This document shows, piece by piece, positions 44,392 through 53,990 of a stretch of DNA of 64,000 nt; the first letter of the stretch is position 1; the number at the start of each line of letters is the position of its first letter. Made by a program: the position numbers and the translations under genes. The notes below the pieces were generated by a model. That model ran no database searches. It saw nothing but the letters and a program-made list of their open reading frames with translations, and was not told the DNA's origin. Source of the stretch: Yeosuana marina (GTDB taxonomy: Bacteria; Bacteroidota; Bacteroidia; Flavobacteriales; Flavobacteriaceae); assembly GCF_011762485.1 (NCBI RefSeq), contig NZ_JAAKGI010000014.1, forward strand, positions 44,362 through 108,361. Reading direction: 5' to 3'.

Positions 44392-45709
44392 TATCTAAAG
44401 TACGTTTTAATAAGGTTGCATAAATTGGTTTATTTCCTAGTATTGTTGTAAATACAGATGCTGTAACTGTTGTAATTATTAAAGGTAATATTAATTCGTA
44501 ATTTGAAGTCATTTCTATGGCAAGTACTAAGCCTGTAAGAGGAGCTCTAACAGTTGCGGAAAAAATACCAGCCATTCCTGCAACAGCAAAAACACCTGGA
44601 TGTGAAATTAAATTGGGAAAATAGGGTTGCATAGTAATTCCGAATAACATCCCTAAAATAATACCGAGTGTTAGCATGGGTAAAAAAATACCTCCAGGTA
44701 AACCAAAACTGTAACTAAAAAAAGAGAGCAGAAGTCTTATTACAAATAAGAGTACTAAAAATGATAACGAAAAAGAATTATCAAGTACTTTAGTAATGGT
44801 ATCGTATCCTCCACCTATCATATCGGAGTGAAAAATACCAATAAGCGCAATAATTAATCCTATAAAAATTGCTGAGTAAATGATTGGAATGTTGTTAGTA
44901 AATTTAAATAAATCTAATGATTGAATGAGTAATTTATTATATATGTAACCGATTATACTGCATAATAATCCAATAACTATAAATAGCCATAATCCATATA
45001 TGTTAGGGCTTGGAAACACCATCATATTTATAATAGGTTTAGATCCAATTAAGAGTCTAACAATAAAATCAGCAGTTCCAGCACCAATCATGATAGCTGC
45101 TACAGAATAAAAATTAAATTTAAAATGGCCATGCATTTCTTCAATCACAAAAATAATTCCAGCAAAAGGAGCATTAAAAGCACTGGATAACCCTGAAGCA
45201 GCACCAGCAGATATTAATGGGTTATTTTCAATTTTTGAAGATTGACCTAAAACATCCTTAACCATTTTACCAATATTGGCACCTAATTGAATAGTTGGAC
45301 CTTCTCGTCCTAAAAGCAAACCGCTTCCCAAAGAAAATAATGAAGCAATAAATTTTACAGGCAACACTCTTTTCCAACGCATAGGCCGGATATCATCTAA
45401 AGCACCCTCTATTTCTTGAACACCACTTCCTGATGCTTCTGGCGCAAATTTTCTAACTAAAAATAAGGATATAGCTATTCCAATAATAGCAAACATAATT
45501 GGCCATAACCAACTAAAAAATATTGAATTGCCAGCATTTTCAAATAAGGTGTTTCTAAAGTTTTCTACATAACTAAGGGTAATTCTAAAAAAACCACCCA
45601 GAAGACCAGCAATAATTCCAATTAAAAGCGCATAAAATAACAGGATAAAGTGTTTGGTGTTCTCATCTTTAAATCGTTGATATTTTTTGTAAGATGCTCT
45701 AAACTTCAT
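44351..45709 (-). CDS. ClC-family chloride channel/antiporter
   Basis: A 452-residue inner-membrane protein with about ten hydrophobic segments. ClC signatures are clear: GSGVQEIEGAL (selectivity-filter loop; GSGIP in E. coli, with Gln here in place of Pro), GREGPTIQLGANIG with the gating Glu, and GLPGGIFLPMLTLG. The N-terminal cytosolic helix is Lys rich. There is no C-terminal CBS pair. It exchanges or conducts chloride; bacterial members are usually 2Cl-/H+ antiporters. It lies 6 nt after mutS2 and overlaps the DCC1 gene. Confidence 0.92.
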   Translation of the reverse strand: MKFRASYKKYQRFKDENTKHFILLFYALLIGIIAGLLGGFFRITLSYVENFRNTLFENAGNSIFFSWLWPIMFAIIGIAISLFLVRKFAPEASGSGVQEIEGALDDIRPMRWKRVLPVKFIASLFSLGSGLLLGREGPTIQLGANIGKMVKDVLGQSSKIENNPLISAGAASGLSSAFNAPFAGIIFVIEEMHGHFKFNFYSVAAIMIGAGTADFIVRLLIGSKPIINMMVFPSPNIYGLWLFIVIGLLCSIIGYIYNKLLIQSLDLFKFTNNIPIIYSAIFIGLIIALIGIFHSDMIGGGYDTITKVLDNSFSLSFLVLLFVIRLLLSFFSYSFGLPGGIFLPMLTLGIILGMLFGITMQPYFPNLISHPGVFAVAGMAGIFSATVRAPLTGLVLAIEMTSNYELILPLIITTVTASVFTTILGNKPIYATLLKRTLDNDKSSSKQKTNLI

Positions 45710-45715
45710 TATCCA

Positions 45716-47884
45716 CTATTTTTTAACAGTTTCTACTAATTCTAATTGTTCTAAGCTTACATTAGTAGTAAACATGCCATAATTAACAACGGCTTTATTT
45801 TTTTCAATTTTATCAATGCTACCAATAGCACGACCATCTTCCATACGAACACGATCACCAACTTTTAAAGTAGGTTTAGGTTTTGGTGTTTCAATCTTTT
45901 TCTCTTTGGCAGCCTTTTTCTTCTTTCTTATAACATTTACAACTTTTTCAGCGTCTTGTTTTACTTTTTCTTCTTTAGCTTTAATGACTTGTTTCTGCTT
46001 AGCAGATACTTTTTTACGTTTAGAGTTTTCTATTTGAACGATTTTAAAAAGTTCACCCATTAATTCTTTTTTCTGCTTATTTTCAAAGTACCTTTCGGCT
46101 ACATCATTTAGTTTTTGACCCAAATAAATTAAGCGCTGATTGCTATCATACAACTCTTGATAGCTTTCTAGCTTCTTTTGAATTTTGCTGTTGATTTCCT
46201 CTAGCTTATCAGCTTCCTCAATTTTTTTCTTTTCATTTTGTCGTAATGATTCACCAGTTTTCTCAAGCTTAGAGCGTTCTTTTTGAAGTTTGGCAATCGT
46301 TGCATCAAAGCGTACTTTACTGCGCTCTATCTTCTTTTTAGCTCTATTTATTAATCCGTAAGGAATGCCATTTTTTTGTGCTACTTCAAACGTAAAACTA
46401 CTTCCTGCTTGTCCAACAACCAATTTAAATAAAGGCTCTAGTGTTTTTTCATCAAACAGCATATTAGCATTCACCATAAAAGGCAGTTCATTAGCCAGCA
46501 TTTTTAAATTGGAGTAGTGGGTTGTAATAATACCATAGGCTCCTCTATGATAGAATTCTTCTAAAAACGTTTCAGCTAAAGCGCCACCAAGTTCAGGATC
46601 ACTTCCTGTTCCAAATTCATCAATTAAAAACAAACTATTCTTATTACATTTCTTAAGAAAGTAATTCATTTGCTTAAGCCTGTAGCTGTATGTACTCAGG
46701 TGATTTTCAATAGACTGATTATCGCCTATATCACTCAACACTCTATCAAATAGGCATACTTTACTGCGTTCGTGAACAGGAATTAGCATACCACTTTGTA
46801 ACATAACTTGTAGTAAACCAATGGTTTTAAGTGTGATACTTTTTCCACCAGCATTAGGCCCCGAAATAACAATAACACGTTTTTCCTGACTAAAATCTAT
46901 AGTTTGAGGAAATGTTGTTTTCTTATTTTTTAAATTATTAAGATAGAGTAGCGGATGATAAGCATCTCTTAAAAATAAACTTTTATCTTCTGAAATTTCA
47001 GGAAGAATAGCTTCCATTGATTTAGCATATTTTGCTTTAGCTGCAATAACATCAAGATTGATTAAAAAGGTTTGAGAATCTGACAACCATGGTGAAAACG
47101 GACGAATAAAATTGGTGAGTTCTTTTAAGATTCTAATCACTTCTTCCTTCTCTTCGTATTCTAAATTATTGAGTTCTCGCGTAAATTGTGTAGTTGTTTC
47201 GGGCTCAATATAAACAATACTGCCCGTTTTACTTCCACCCATAATAGAGCCTTTAATTTTACGGCGATACATGGCTTTTACGGCTAATACGCGTTTATTG
47301 TCAACTACAGATTCTCTAATATCATCTAAGTAGTCTAGCTGATGATACGCATTTAAAGCCGTTGCAAAACTCTGGTTTATTTTGCTTTTTATTTTATTAA
47401 TGGATTGTCTTAAATCATATAATAACGAAGACGCATTATCTTTAATGTCACCAAATCTATCAACAACAGCATCTACATTTTCTATAATGGCTTTTGTAAT
47501 GGGGATGTGCGATGCAAAGTCATTTAAAACAGGATAATATTCCTTAAATTTTTCAAGAAATGTAATTATTTCATTGGTTGTTAAAGAAAGAGATACAAGT
47601 TTTTTTAAACTATGAACTTCTAAATAGGTGTTTTCAATATGTAATAGTTGGAGTTCTTTGGTTATGGCATCAAATCCGTGATTTGGAATTCTATTGTTAT
47701 TATGAAATGATGATAGGTATTCATTCGTTAACTGTAATGCAATAATAAGCTCTTCTTTTGTTTTAAAAGGGGTAATTTCGAGTGCTTTCTGATTTCCCAA
47801 GGGTGTAATACAATGTTCGCTAACCTGTTGCAAAACGGTTGGAAATTCTAAATCTTGTAATGTTTTTTTATGAATATTTATCAT
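45716..47884 (-). CDS. mutS2: MutS2-family ATPase without Smr domain
   Basis: A 722-residue protein. The MutS-like core and lever helices cover 1-300, and the ATPase is at about 320-510 with Walker A ISGPNAGGKS, LSTYSYRLKQM and the Walker B-like SLFLIDEFGTGSDP. A long Lys/Glu coiled coil (about 510-650) and a KOW-like VGDRVRMEDGRAIGSIDKIE region end the protein at LELVETVKK. The usual C-terminal Smr nuclease domain of MutS2 is absent, and no remnant exists because the ClC gene starts 6 nt on. Family knowledge: MutS2 suppresses recombination or rescues collided ribosomes. A TAACTTTG box lies upstream. It is the first gene of a mutS2-ClC-DCC1 operon. Confidence 0.88.
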   Translation of the reverse strand: MINIHKKTLQDLEFPTVLQQVSEHCITPLGNQKALEITPFKTKEELIIALQLTNEYLSSFHNNNRIPNHGFDAITKELQLLHIENTYLEVHSLKKLVSLSLTTNEIITFLEKFKEYYPVLNDFASHIPITKAIIENVDAVVDRFGDIKDNASSLLYDLRQSINKIKSKINQSFATALNAYHQLDYLDDIRESVVDNKRVLAVKAMYRRKIKGSIMGGSKTGSIVYIEPETTTQFTRELNNLEYEEKEEVIRILKELTNFIRPFSPWLSDSQTFLINLDVIAAKAKYAKSMEAILPEISEDKSLFLRDAYHPLLYLNNLKNKKTTFPQTIDFSQEKRVIVISGPNAGGKSITLKTIGLLQVMLQSGMLIPVHERSKVCLFDRVLSDIGDNQSIENHLSTYSYRLKQMNYFLKKCNKNSLFLIDEFGTGSDPELGGALAETFLEEFYHRGAYGIITTHYSNLKMLANELPFMVNANMLFDEKTLEPLFKLVVGQAGSSFTFEVAQKNGIPYGLINRAKKKIERSKVRFDATIAKLQKERSKLEKTGESLRQNEKKKIEEADKLEEINSKIQKKLESYQELYDSNQRLIYLGQKLNDVAERYFENKQKKELMGELFKIVQIENSKRKKVSAKQKQVIKAKEEKVKQDAEKVVNVIRKKKKAAKEKKIETPKPKPTLKVGDRVRMEDGRAIGSIDKIEKNKAVVNYGMFTTNVSLEQLELVETVKK

Positions 47885-47914
47885 TCTTGGATCGCTATCG
47901 TAAACTTAAGATTG

Positions 47915-47922
47915 CAAAGTTA
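47915..47922 (-). promoter_or_regulatory. Possible -7 box of mutS2
   Basis: On the minus strand this reads TAACTTTG, matching TAnnTTTG, 31 bp before the mutS2 ATG. No -33 TTG is at a good distance. Confidence 0.33.
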
Positions 47923-47953
47923 CATATTAAGTTTGATAAGTAAGAAAAGTTAA

Positions 47954-48430
47954 TTATTTGGTTAATTCTTCAAGAAGCACGTTATAATCATATTGTAAAT
48001 CTTCATGAAGCGTTGAAACAATTTTTTTAATAGCAAGAAGCTGTCTTTGATAAATATTGGTAAGTGTTACGTTATGACGTATTGAAGGGCTGAAATTTTT
48101 TAATTTCTGACAAAAATAAAGAAGCAATTCAACTTCCGTTTCTTTTTTAAGTGAGTAACGGACATATTTTTTAATATTTTTCAATATTTTCCGAACACTT
48201 TTTTTGATGTAGAAATAACTGTTGGTGTTAATCAGTTCAAATTGTTCATCCACGTAAGCTTTCACGGTTTCAATATAGCCTGTTTCGTTATCCGATTCAA
48301 AGAGTAAATAGGTAAGTAGTTCTTTATTTTCTTTTTTGAATTTTGATAAACGTAAGCACAGTTGCGTTAATTCTTCTGAAGAACGATGTTGTAATTCTTT
48401 TTTTATGGTAATAACAGATACCGCTTTCAA
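47954..48430 (-). CDS. Hypothetical helical protein
   Basis: A 158-residue, Lys/Leu-rich, all-helical protein without signal peptide or membrane helix. No family is recognised. Recognisable stretches are RSSEELTQLCLRLSKFKKEN near the N-terminus and FYIKKSVRKILKNIKKYVRY in the middle, a strongly basic helix that could bind nucleic acid or acidic partners. It lies 43 bp after the E1 dehydrogenase gene on the same strand and 69 bp before mutS2, so it could be part of either transcript. Confidence 0.65.
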   Translation of the reverse strand: MKAVSVITIKKELQHRSSEELTQLCLRLSKFKKENKELLTYLLFESDNETGYIETVKAYVDEQFELINTNSYFYIKKSVRKILKNIKKYVRYSLKKETEVELLLYFCQKLKNFSPSIRHNVTLTNIYQRQLLAIKKIVSTLHEDLQYDYNVLLEELTK

Positions 48431-48473
48431 TAACTATATTTTTTTGATTAAAATGGTTATTAAACCATAATTT

Positions 48474-50885
48474 TTATCTTAATTTGGGAAAATTAGTAGG
48501 GTTTAATTCGTGCATAACCTCATAAACGGCCTCAAAAACATCTTCAATAGAAGGTTTTGAAAAATAATCACCATCCGTTCCATAAGCAGGCCTATGTGCT
48601 TTAGCAGTTAAGGTTTTCGGTTTACTATCTAAATATTGATAGCCATTTTGAGTATTTAAAATTTCATTTAGTATATAAGCCGATGCGCCACCAGGAACAT
48701 CTTCATCAATAATCATAACTCGATTGGTTTTAGCCAAACTTTTTACAATATCATGATTAATATCAAACGGTAATAAGGATTGTACATCAATAATTTCTAC
48801 ATCAATATCAACTAATTGTAATTCCTTTGCAGCTTGTTCAACAATTCTAAGAGTAGAACCATAAGAAACCAGTGTAATATCGGTTCCTTGTTTAATAGTT
48901 TCAACAACCCCAATAGGTGTTTTAAATTCACCAATATTGTTAGGTAGTTTTTCTTTTAGCCTATATCCATTTAAGCATTCAACAATTAAAGCAGGTTCAT
49001 CGCCTTGTAACAAGGTATTATAAAAACCAGCCGCTTTGGTCATGTTTCTTGGAACTAACACATGAATACCTCGCACTAAGTTTAAAATGCCACCTAGTTG
49101 TGAACCAGAATGCCAAATACCTTCTAATCTGTGTCCTCGAGTTCTTATAATAAGCGGTGCTTTTTGACGACCTCTTGTTCGGTAATGTAAGGTAGCTAAA
49201 TCATCACTTATTATTTGTAAAGCATACATTAAATAGTCTAAATATTGAATTTCGGCAATAGGTCTTAATCCTCGCATAGCCATGCCAATACCTTGACCAA
49301 CAATGGTTGCTTCTCGAATACCACTATCCGCAATTCTTAATTCTCCATATTTTTCTTGCAGGCCTTCTAGTCCTTGATTAACATCCCCTATATAACCAGT
49401 ATCTTCTCCAAAAATTAAAGTTTCAGGATATTTATTGAATATGAAGTCAAAATTGTCGCGAATTATAATTCTTCCATCTACTGATTGAGCATCAACATCA
49501 TAAGTTGGATTTACTGGCTCAACGTATAATGCAGATTTATCAGTTTCGGAATATAAATGTGAACTGAATTTTGGCTGTGTTTCTTTGAAACATTCGTTTA
49601 TCCAATTGGCCAAGTTTTGTTTTTCAATAGACGAATTGCTAATACTATGATGTAAAACCCTTCTAGCTGTCGATAATACATCTTTCATAGAAGGCTCTTC
49701 TATGGCCAGCACATAATTTTTTAACTTTATAATATAATCAGCGTTTGTGCTAGTTGCAGCTAAGTTTGACAAAAGACTTGCTAATTCTTGACGCCTTTTT
49801 ACTATTGGAGTTAAAAACGTGTCCCAAGCTCTTTTTTTACCGTCTCTAACCTCCCGTTTAATAGATCGTTCAATTTCTATTAAAGCCTCATTAGTTGCAA
49901 TACCGCTTTCAATCATCCAAGAACGCATTTTAGCATTACAGTCATGTTTAGATTCCCAATTTAAACGAGTTTTAGTTTTATAGCGCTCATGAGATCCTGA
50001 TGTAGAATGCCCTTGAGGTTGTGTTAATTCTAAAACATGAATTAATACAGGAACGTGCTCTTCGCGGGCAATAGCCGCAGCTTCTTGATACGTTTCTACA
50101 AGATTGGCATAATCCCAACCTTTAACACGCAATATTTCATAACCTTTGTCTTCATTAGTGCGTTGAAAACCGCTTAATATTTCTGAGATATTTTGTTTTG
50201 TTGTTTGATGTTTAGCATGAACTGAAATACCATATTCATCATCCCAAACACTAATAACCATAGGAACTTGCAGTACGCCTGCAGCGTTAATGGTTTCAAA
50301 AAACAAGCCTTCACTCGTGCTGGCATTTCCTATAGTTCCCCAAGCAACCTCATTACCATTAATTGAGAAATTTGAATTTTCAATGCCATCAACTTGTCTG
50401 TATATTTTTGAAGCTTGCGCCAATCCCAATAGTCTAGGCATTTGTCCAGCAGTAGGAGAGATGTCTGCACTGGAGTTATATTGTGTCGTTAAATCTTTCC
50501 AGTTACCTAGCTCATCTAAACTATGTGTTGTAAAGTGACCTCCCATTTGTCGTCCAGCAGACATAGGTTCTAAAGCTAAATCAGTATTAGCATATAATCC
50601 GGCAAAAAATTGTTCAACAGTGAGCTCTCCAAGTGCCATCATAAATGTTTGATCACGATAATACCCTGAACGAAAGTCACCCTTAAAAAAGGCTTTAGCC
50701 ATTGCTAATTGTGGTACTTCTTTACCATCACCAAAAATTCCAAACTTAGCTTTTCCTGTTAAAACTTCACGTCTGCCAAGTAAACTACATTCTCTACTTG
50801 TAACGGCTATTTTATAATCATTTAAAACTTCTGTCTTAAAGTCTTCAAAAGACATGTCATTTTTTAAATCTGGAATTGTTTGCAT
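48474..50885 (-). CDS. Fused E1 alpha/beta 2-oxoacid dehydrogenase (probably branched-chain)
   Basis: An 803-residue fusion. The E1-alpha-like part (about 1-400) contains RRQMGGHF-like GRQMGGHFTTHS and the thiamine-diphosphate region. The E1-beta-like part (about 465-803) contains FGEDTGYIGDVNQGLEGLQE and EIQYLDYLMYALQIISDDLA. It catalyses oxidative decarboxylation of 2-oxoacids with E2/E3 partners; in flavobacteria such fusions are usually called 2-oxoisovalerate dehydrogenase. Oddity: the usual GDG...NN cofactor motif reads GNA (186-188) ... DD (215-216), so the Asp and Asn ligands appear swapped. E2 and E3 are not adjacent. A good promoter lies upstream. Confidence 0.87.
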   Translation of the reverse strand: MQTIPDLKNDMSFEDFKTEVLNDYKIAVTSRECSLLGRREVLTGKAKFGIFGDGKEVPQLAMAKAFFKGDFRSGYYRDQTFMMALGELTVEQFFAGLYANTDLALEPMSAGRQMGGHFTTHSLDELGNWKDLTTQYNSSADISPTAGQMPRLLGLAQASKIYRQVDGIENSNFSINGNEVAWGTIGNASTSEGLFFETINAAGVLQVPMVISVWDDEYGISVHAKHQTTKQNISEILSGFQRTNEDKGYEILRVKGWDYANLVETYQEAAAIAREEHVPVLIHVLELTQPQGHSTSGSHERYKTKTRLNWESKHDCNAKMRSWMIESGIATNEALIEIERSIKREVRDGKKRAWDTFLTPIVKRRQELASLLSNLAATSTNADYIIKLKNYVLAIEEPSMKDVLSTARRVLHHSISNSSIEKQNLANWINECFKETQPKFSSHLYSETDKSALYVEPVNPTYDVDAQSVDGRIIIRDNFDFIFNKYPETLIFGEDTGYIGDVNQGLEGLQEKYGELRIADSGIREATIVGQGIGMAMRGLRPIAEIQYLDYLMYALQIISDDLATLHYRTRGRQKAPLIIRTRGHRLEGIWHSGSQLGGILNLVRGIHVLVPRNMTKAAGFYNTLLQGDEPALIVECLNGYRLKEKLPNNIGEFKTPIGVVETIKQGTDITLVSYGSTLRIVEQAAKELQLVDIDVEIIDVQSLLPFDINHDIVKSLAKTNRVMIIDEDVPGGASAYILNEILNTQNGYQYLDSKPKTLTAKAHRPAYGTDGDYFSKPSIEDVFEAVYEVMHELNPTNFPKLR

Positions 50886-50907
50886 AAATGTATACTGGCT
50901 ATTTTGA

Positions 50908-50938
50908 CAAATTTAATCAAACTTTGTGGGTTTCACAA
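50908..50938 (-). promoter_or_regulatory. Promoter of the E1 dehydrogenase gene
   Basis: On the minus strand TTG (50938-50936), a 20-nt spacer and TAAATTTG (50915-50908) match the Bacteroidota -33/-7 pattern. The leader would be about 16 nt. This is the cleanest housekeeping-type promoter in the window. Confidence 0.5.
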
Positions 50939-51057
50939 TAATAATTAAACAGGATAATTGATAGATTCTTAGTAATATAATTTAAAAGTTCCAATTCGTT
51001 GATATTAATTCAATGAAACATTAAAAAATTAAATATTTTTTCAAAAAATTAACGTAG

Positions 51058-53901
51058 TTAATACCACCGCCTTCTAAATAATCCTAATAATGATTTGGGG
51101 TCTAGAGTAAACTTAAATCGTATTTTTTGATCATAATTTGGTTGGCCAATTTCCCAGCCTAAATTGGAATATAAGGGGAAATAAACTTCAAAATAATCTG
51201 TTACTAGATTCACTCGTATCCCTGAATCATAAACAAATGTTGGATCATTAAATTTGTTTTTTACAAAGCCCACATCTGAGTAGGCTAACACGTATTTCCA
51301 GAGTGTAGTACTTACGTTTAACGTTGAAATCCATTGATTTGCAAATGGAGGATTTAGTTTTGATTTAAAACCACCTTCGGCATCAATATATTGTTGACTA
51401 AATATCCCAGAAGATTCTGAACGTCCTAAATACGCATAATCAAATAAATAATCTGTTGGTCTATCTAACGCAAAACTAAAATAGTCAGAACCTATGTTGT
51501 TAGAGTTTTCTAAAAAAGCACCAGCAAAAAAGCGGAGATTTAACTGTCGGTTGTTTTCAAACAATCTTCTATATTCGTAATCAAATGACAGTTTACTAAA
51601 TTTTCTTGCTATTTGAAGATCCAAGTAATAACTATCGTAATGAATTAAATTGTCGTTTGAATTAACAAAACGAGCATTGAATATGCTATAATTTGGTTCA
51701 TCAGTATTTAAAACATTGTAAATATCCTTATCTCTGTTAATATCTAAATACCTAAGATATATAGCTTTTCTTTTGTTAGATCTAAAATCGCTGTCTTCCC
51801 TAAAGAAAAATGACAGATAGGGCGTTATTTGTCGAACAAATAAATTAGGTGCATAGGAGTCATAACTGGAACGTATACCATAATTTAAACTGTATAAATC
51901 ACTGTTATTAAAATCATGAATCATATAAATATTAGCAGCACCTGTTAACGAATTAGATTTAAAAGAATACTTGGGTTCTAGTTTGTAATTAAAATGTTTT
52001 CTTAAAAGTGTTTTGTTATATGTTTTAATGCCTAATGTTAAACCATCATAAATATTATTAAACTCTACTATTGGCATAAAAAAGACCTGATTGTAGTTAG
52101 GGTCTTCAATGTCTTTAAACAGTCTGAATTGTAAAGGTTTATTGTTGAAAAACCACCCTTTTAACGATTTCCAGTTATCTCTTAAATTAATTTCGGGTAT
52201 TATGTTTTCATAATTCAAAACCAATTTATCGGCATCGTTTCTAGGTATGGTAATGGTTTTACTTTTGGATATGTTTTCTATCCATGTTTTTGAAACAATA
52301 CTATCATTATGTAACGTGTATAATGATATGGGCATGGTGTTGTCCACTTTATTTTTGATAGTAAGAGTTACAGAGTCCTCAGTTTTAATAACATCCTTAA
52401 TTTTAAAATCTATTTTTTTTCGTGTGTTAATAAAATCCGTAAAAAACCAATCAATATCCTTATTGGTTTTTTGTTTCAAATAGGTTTCAAAATCTTTAGA
52501 GGAGGTTTCTTTTAATTTATTTTCAGTTAAAAAAGACTTTATAGAGTTCTCCATGATATGCGAATTAATAAAATCATCGAGATATTTAAGTCCTACACCA
52601 GCCTTATATTTGTTAGCGATGCTTTTGTTGAATTTTAATAAAGAGTCTTTTGCCATGCTTAGAGGCTGGTCTCTATTAGTTCTTGCCATAGCCATATAGG
52701 CTAAATTATATTTATCATTAAAATTTAAATCGGCCGCATGAAAAGCTTTAACACCCCAAAAGTTTGCTAAAGACCCTAAGAATTTCATATCTGGATAGTT
52801 TATTTCAACATATTTCATGAGAAAATAAATTTGCAAACCATCCAATAACCACTGATCTTTTCGTGGATTAATGAGTAATGTGTTTTCTAAATAATTGTAT
52901 AAAGCAATTTTTACTAATTTCAGTTCATATTGAAAACTTTCGGGATAAGGATGAATAAATTTTGGTAGAAAATTTAATCCATAAATAGGTTCTTTTTTAT
53001 AATCAATGTTACTTAAAAGTAGTTTTTCATGTGGGTAGCTTCCAAGATTTTCAATCAGAAAACTTGTTACTTTTTCATCAATTAAAACCTTGTCAATAAC
53101 ATCCAAATTAGGATCTTCTATATCGGAAACTATGGCAAAATTATCGCCTTCAACAGTATTAAAATTTGAGTGTTTACTTAAAAACAATCTAGTATTAATT
53201 CTGTTTTTTCCTGTTAGTCTAATTATTTGATTATTAGAGTTTTTTATCACCTCACTTGTATTTAATTCTGAAGTAATAGTATAGTTTTTTGGACATATAA
53301 TTTCAATATCAATATTTGCAGCCGGAATAAATAAATCGTCTAAATCTTTATTACTATAGTACTGCCATTCTCCATTATAAACGGCAGGTGTAATATACCA
53401 ATATCTTAAGTTAATATCTCCTGAAGGTGTTATGCCATAACTTGTGAATTTATCATTAGGTATTTGAACAATGTAAGACAGGTTAATTTTATAAGATTCA
53501 TCGGGTTTTAATGGATTTTCTAGATATACTTTAACAACATCTGGTTGGCCAGGAAGTGTTGTGAAAACCAAATCTTGATGATCTTGTTTTATGGATGTTA
53601 TGACAGAAAATCCCCGATCTTCATTTTTTGCAAGGTGAAAATCGTTTTTGTATTCTTCTGCTAAACGCTGTGCTAACGGTGTTTTTTTTGTTGAGTAGCT
53701 ATTTGACCAATTATTTAAATAAATTGTTTTAAGGGTGTCTTTTGTTGTGTTTTTGTATTGAATAGTTTGAGAAATAGCTATTTGCTTTTTACTCATGTTA
53801 AAAACAGCTCGAAGATCAATATTGTTTTGACCAGACATGACATGACTAAAAAGGCATACCAGTATGAAGCTTAAAAAACGCAATTTCAACTTATTCGACA
53901 A
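51058..53901 (-). CDS. Catalytically dead gluzincin (M1-like) fused to outer-membrane beta-barrel
   Basis: A 947-residue exported protein (signal ending VMSGQ, residue 25). Residues about 28-250 resemble the N-terminal beta domain of M1 aminopeptidases, and about 265-480 the helical catalytic domain. The aligned zinc region (323-360, ELKLVKIALYNYLEN then DQWLLDGLQIYF) has no HExxH, and the third ligand Glu is D354; no HExxH occurs anywhere. Residues about 600-947 are strand rich (YDGLTLGIKTYN, LFVRQITPYLSFFFRED) and end in FRRRWY, as expected of an outer-membrane barrel. It may be a scaffold or binding protein on the cell envelope. The start is TTG; a second TTG four codons later is also possible. 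Confidence 0.75.
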   Translation of the reverse strand: MSNKLKLRFLSFILVCLFSHVMSGQNNIDLRAVFNMSKKQIAISQTIQYKNTTKDTLKTIYLNNWSNSYSTKKTPLAQRLAEEYKNDFHLAKNEDRGFSVITSIKQDHQDLVFTTLPGQPDVVKVYLENPLKPDESYKINLSYIVQIPNDKFTSYGITPSGDINLRYWYITPAVYNGEWQYYSNKDLDDLFIPAANIDIEIICPKNYTITSELNTSEVIKNSNNQIIRLTGKNRINTRLFLSKHSNFNTVEGDNFAIVSDIEDPNLDVIDKVLIDEKVTSFLIENLGSYPHEKLLLSNIDYKKEPIYGLNFLPKFIHPYPESFQYELKLVKIALYNYLENTLLINPRKDQWLLDGLQIYFLMKYVEINYPDMKFLGSLANFWGVKAFHAADLNFNDKYNLAYMAMARTNRDQPLSMAKDSLLKFNKSIANKYKAGVGLKYLDDFINSHIMENSIKSFLTENKLKETSSKDFETYLKQKTNKDIDWFFTDFINTRKKIDFKIKDVIKTEDSVTLTIKNKVDNTMPISLYTLHNDSIVSKTWIENISKSKTITIPRNDADKLVLNYENIIPEINLRDNWKSLKGWFFNNKPLQFRLFKDIEDPNYNQVFFMPIVEFNNIYDGLTLGIKTYNKTLLRKHFNYKLEPKYSFKSNSLTGAANIYMIHDFNNSDLYSLNYGIRSSYDSYAPNLFVRQITPYLSFFFREDSDFRSNKRKAIYLRYLDINRDKDIYNVLNTDEPNYSIFNARFVNSNDNLIHYDSYYLDLQIARKFSKLSFDYEYRRLFENNRQLNLRFFAGAFLENSNNIGSDYFSFALDRPTDYLFDYAYLGRSESSGIFSQQYIDAEGGFKSKLNPPFANQWISTLNVSTTLWKYVLAYSDVGFVKNKFNDPTFVYDSGIRVNLVTDYFEVYFPLYSNLGWEIGQPNYDQKIRFKFTLDPKSLLGLFRRRWY

Positions 53902-53990
53902 ACATTAAAAGGTTAAAAATTTATAGATAGGCTCGGTAATATAATAAAATTAATACTTACTTGTAATTTGAATTTTGATGTTCTTGTATT

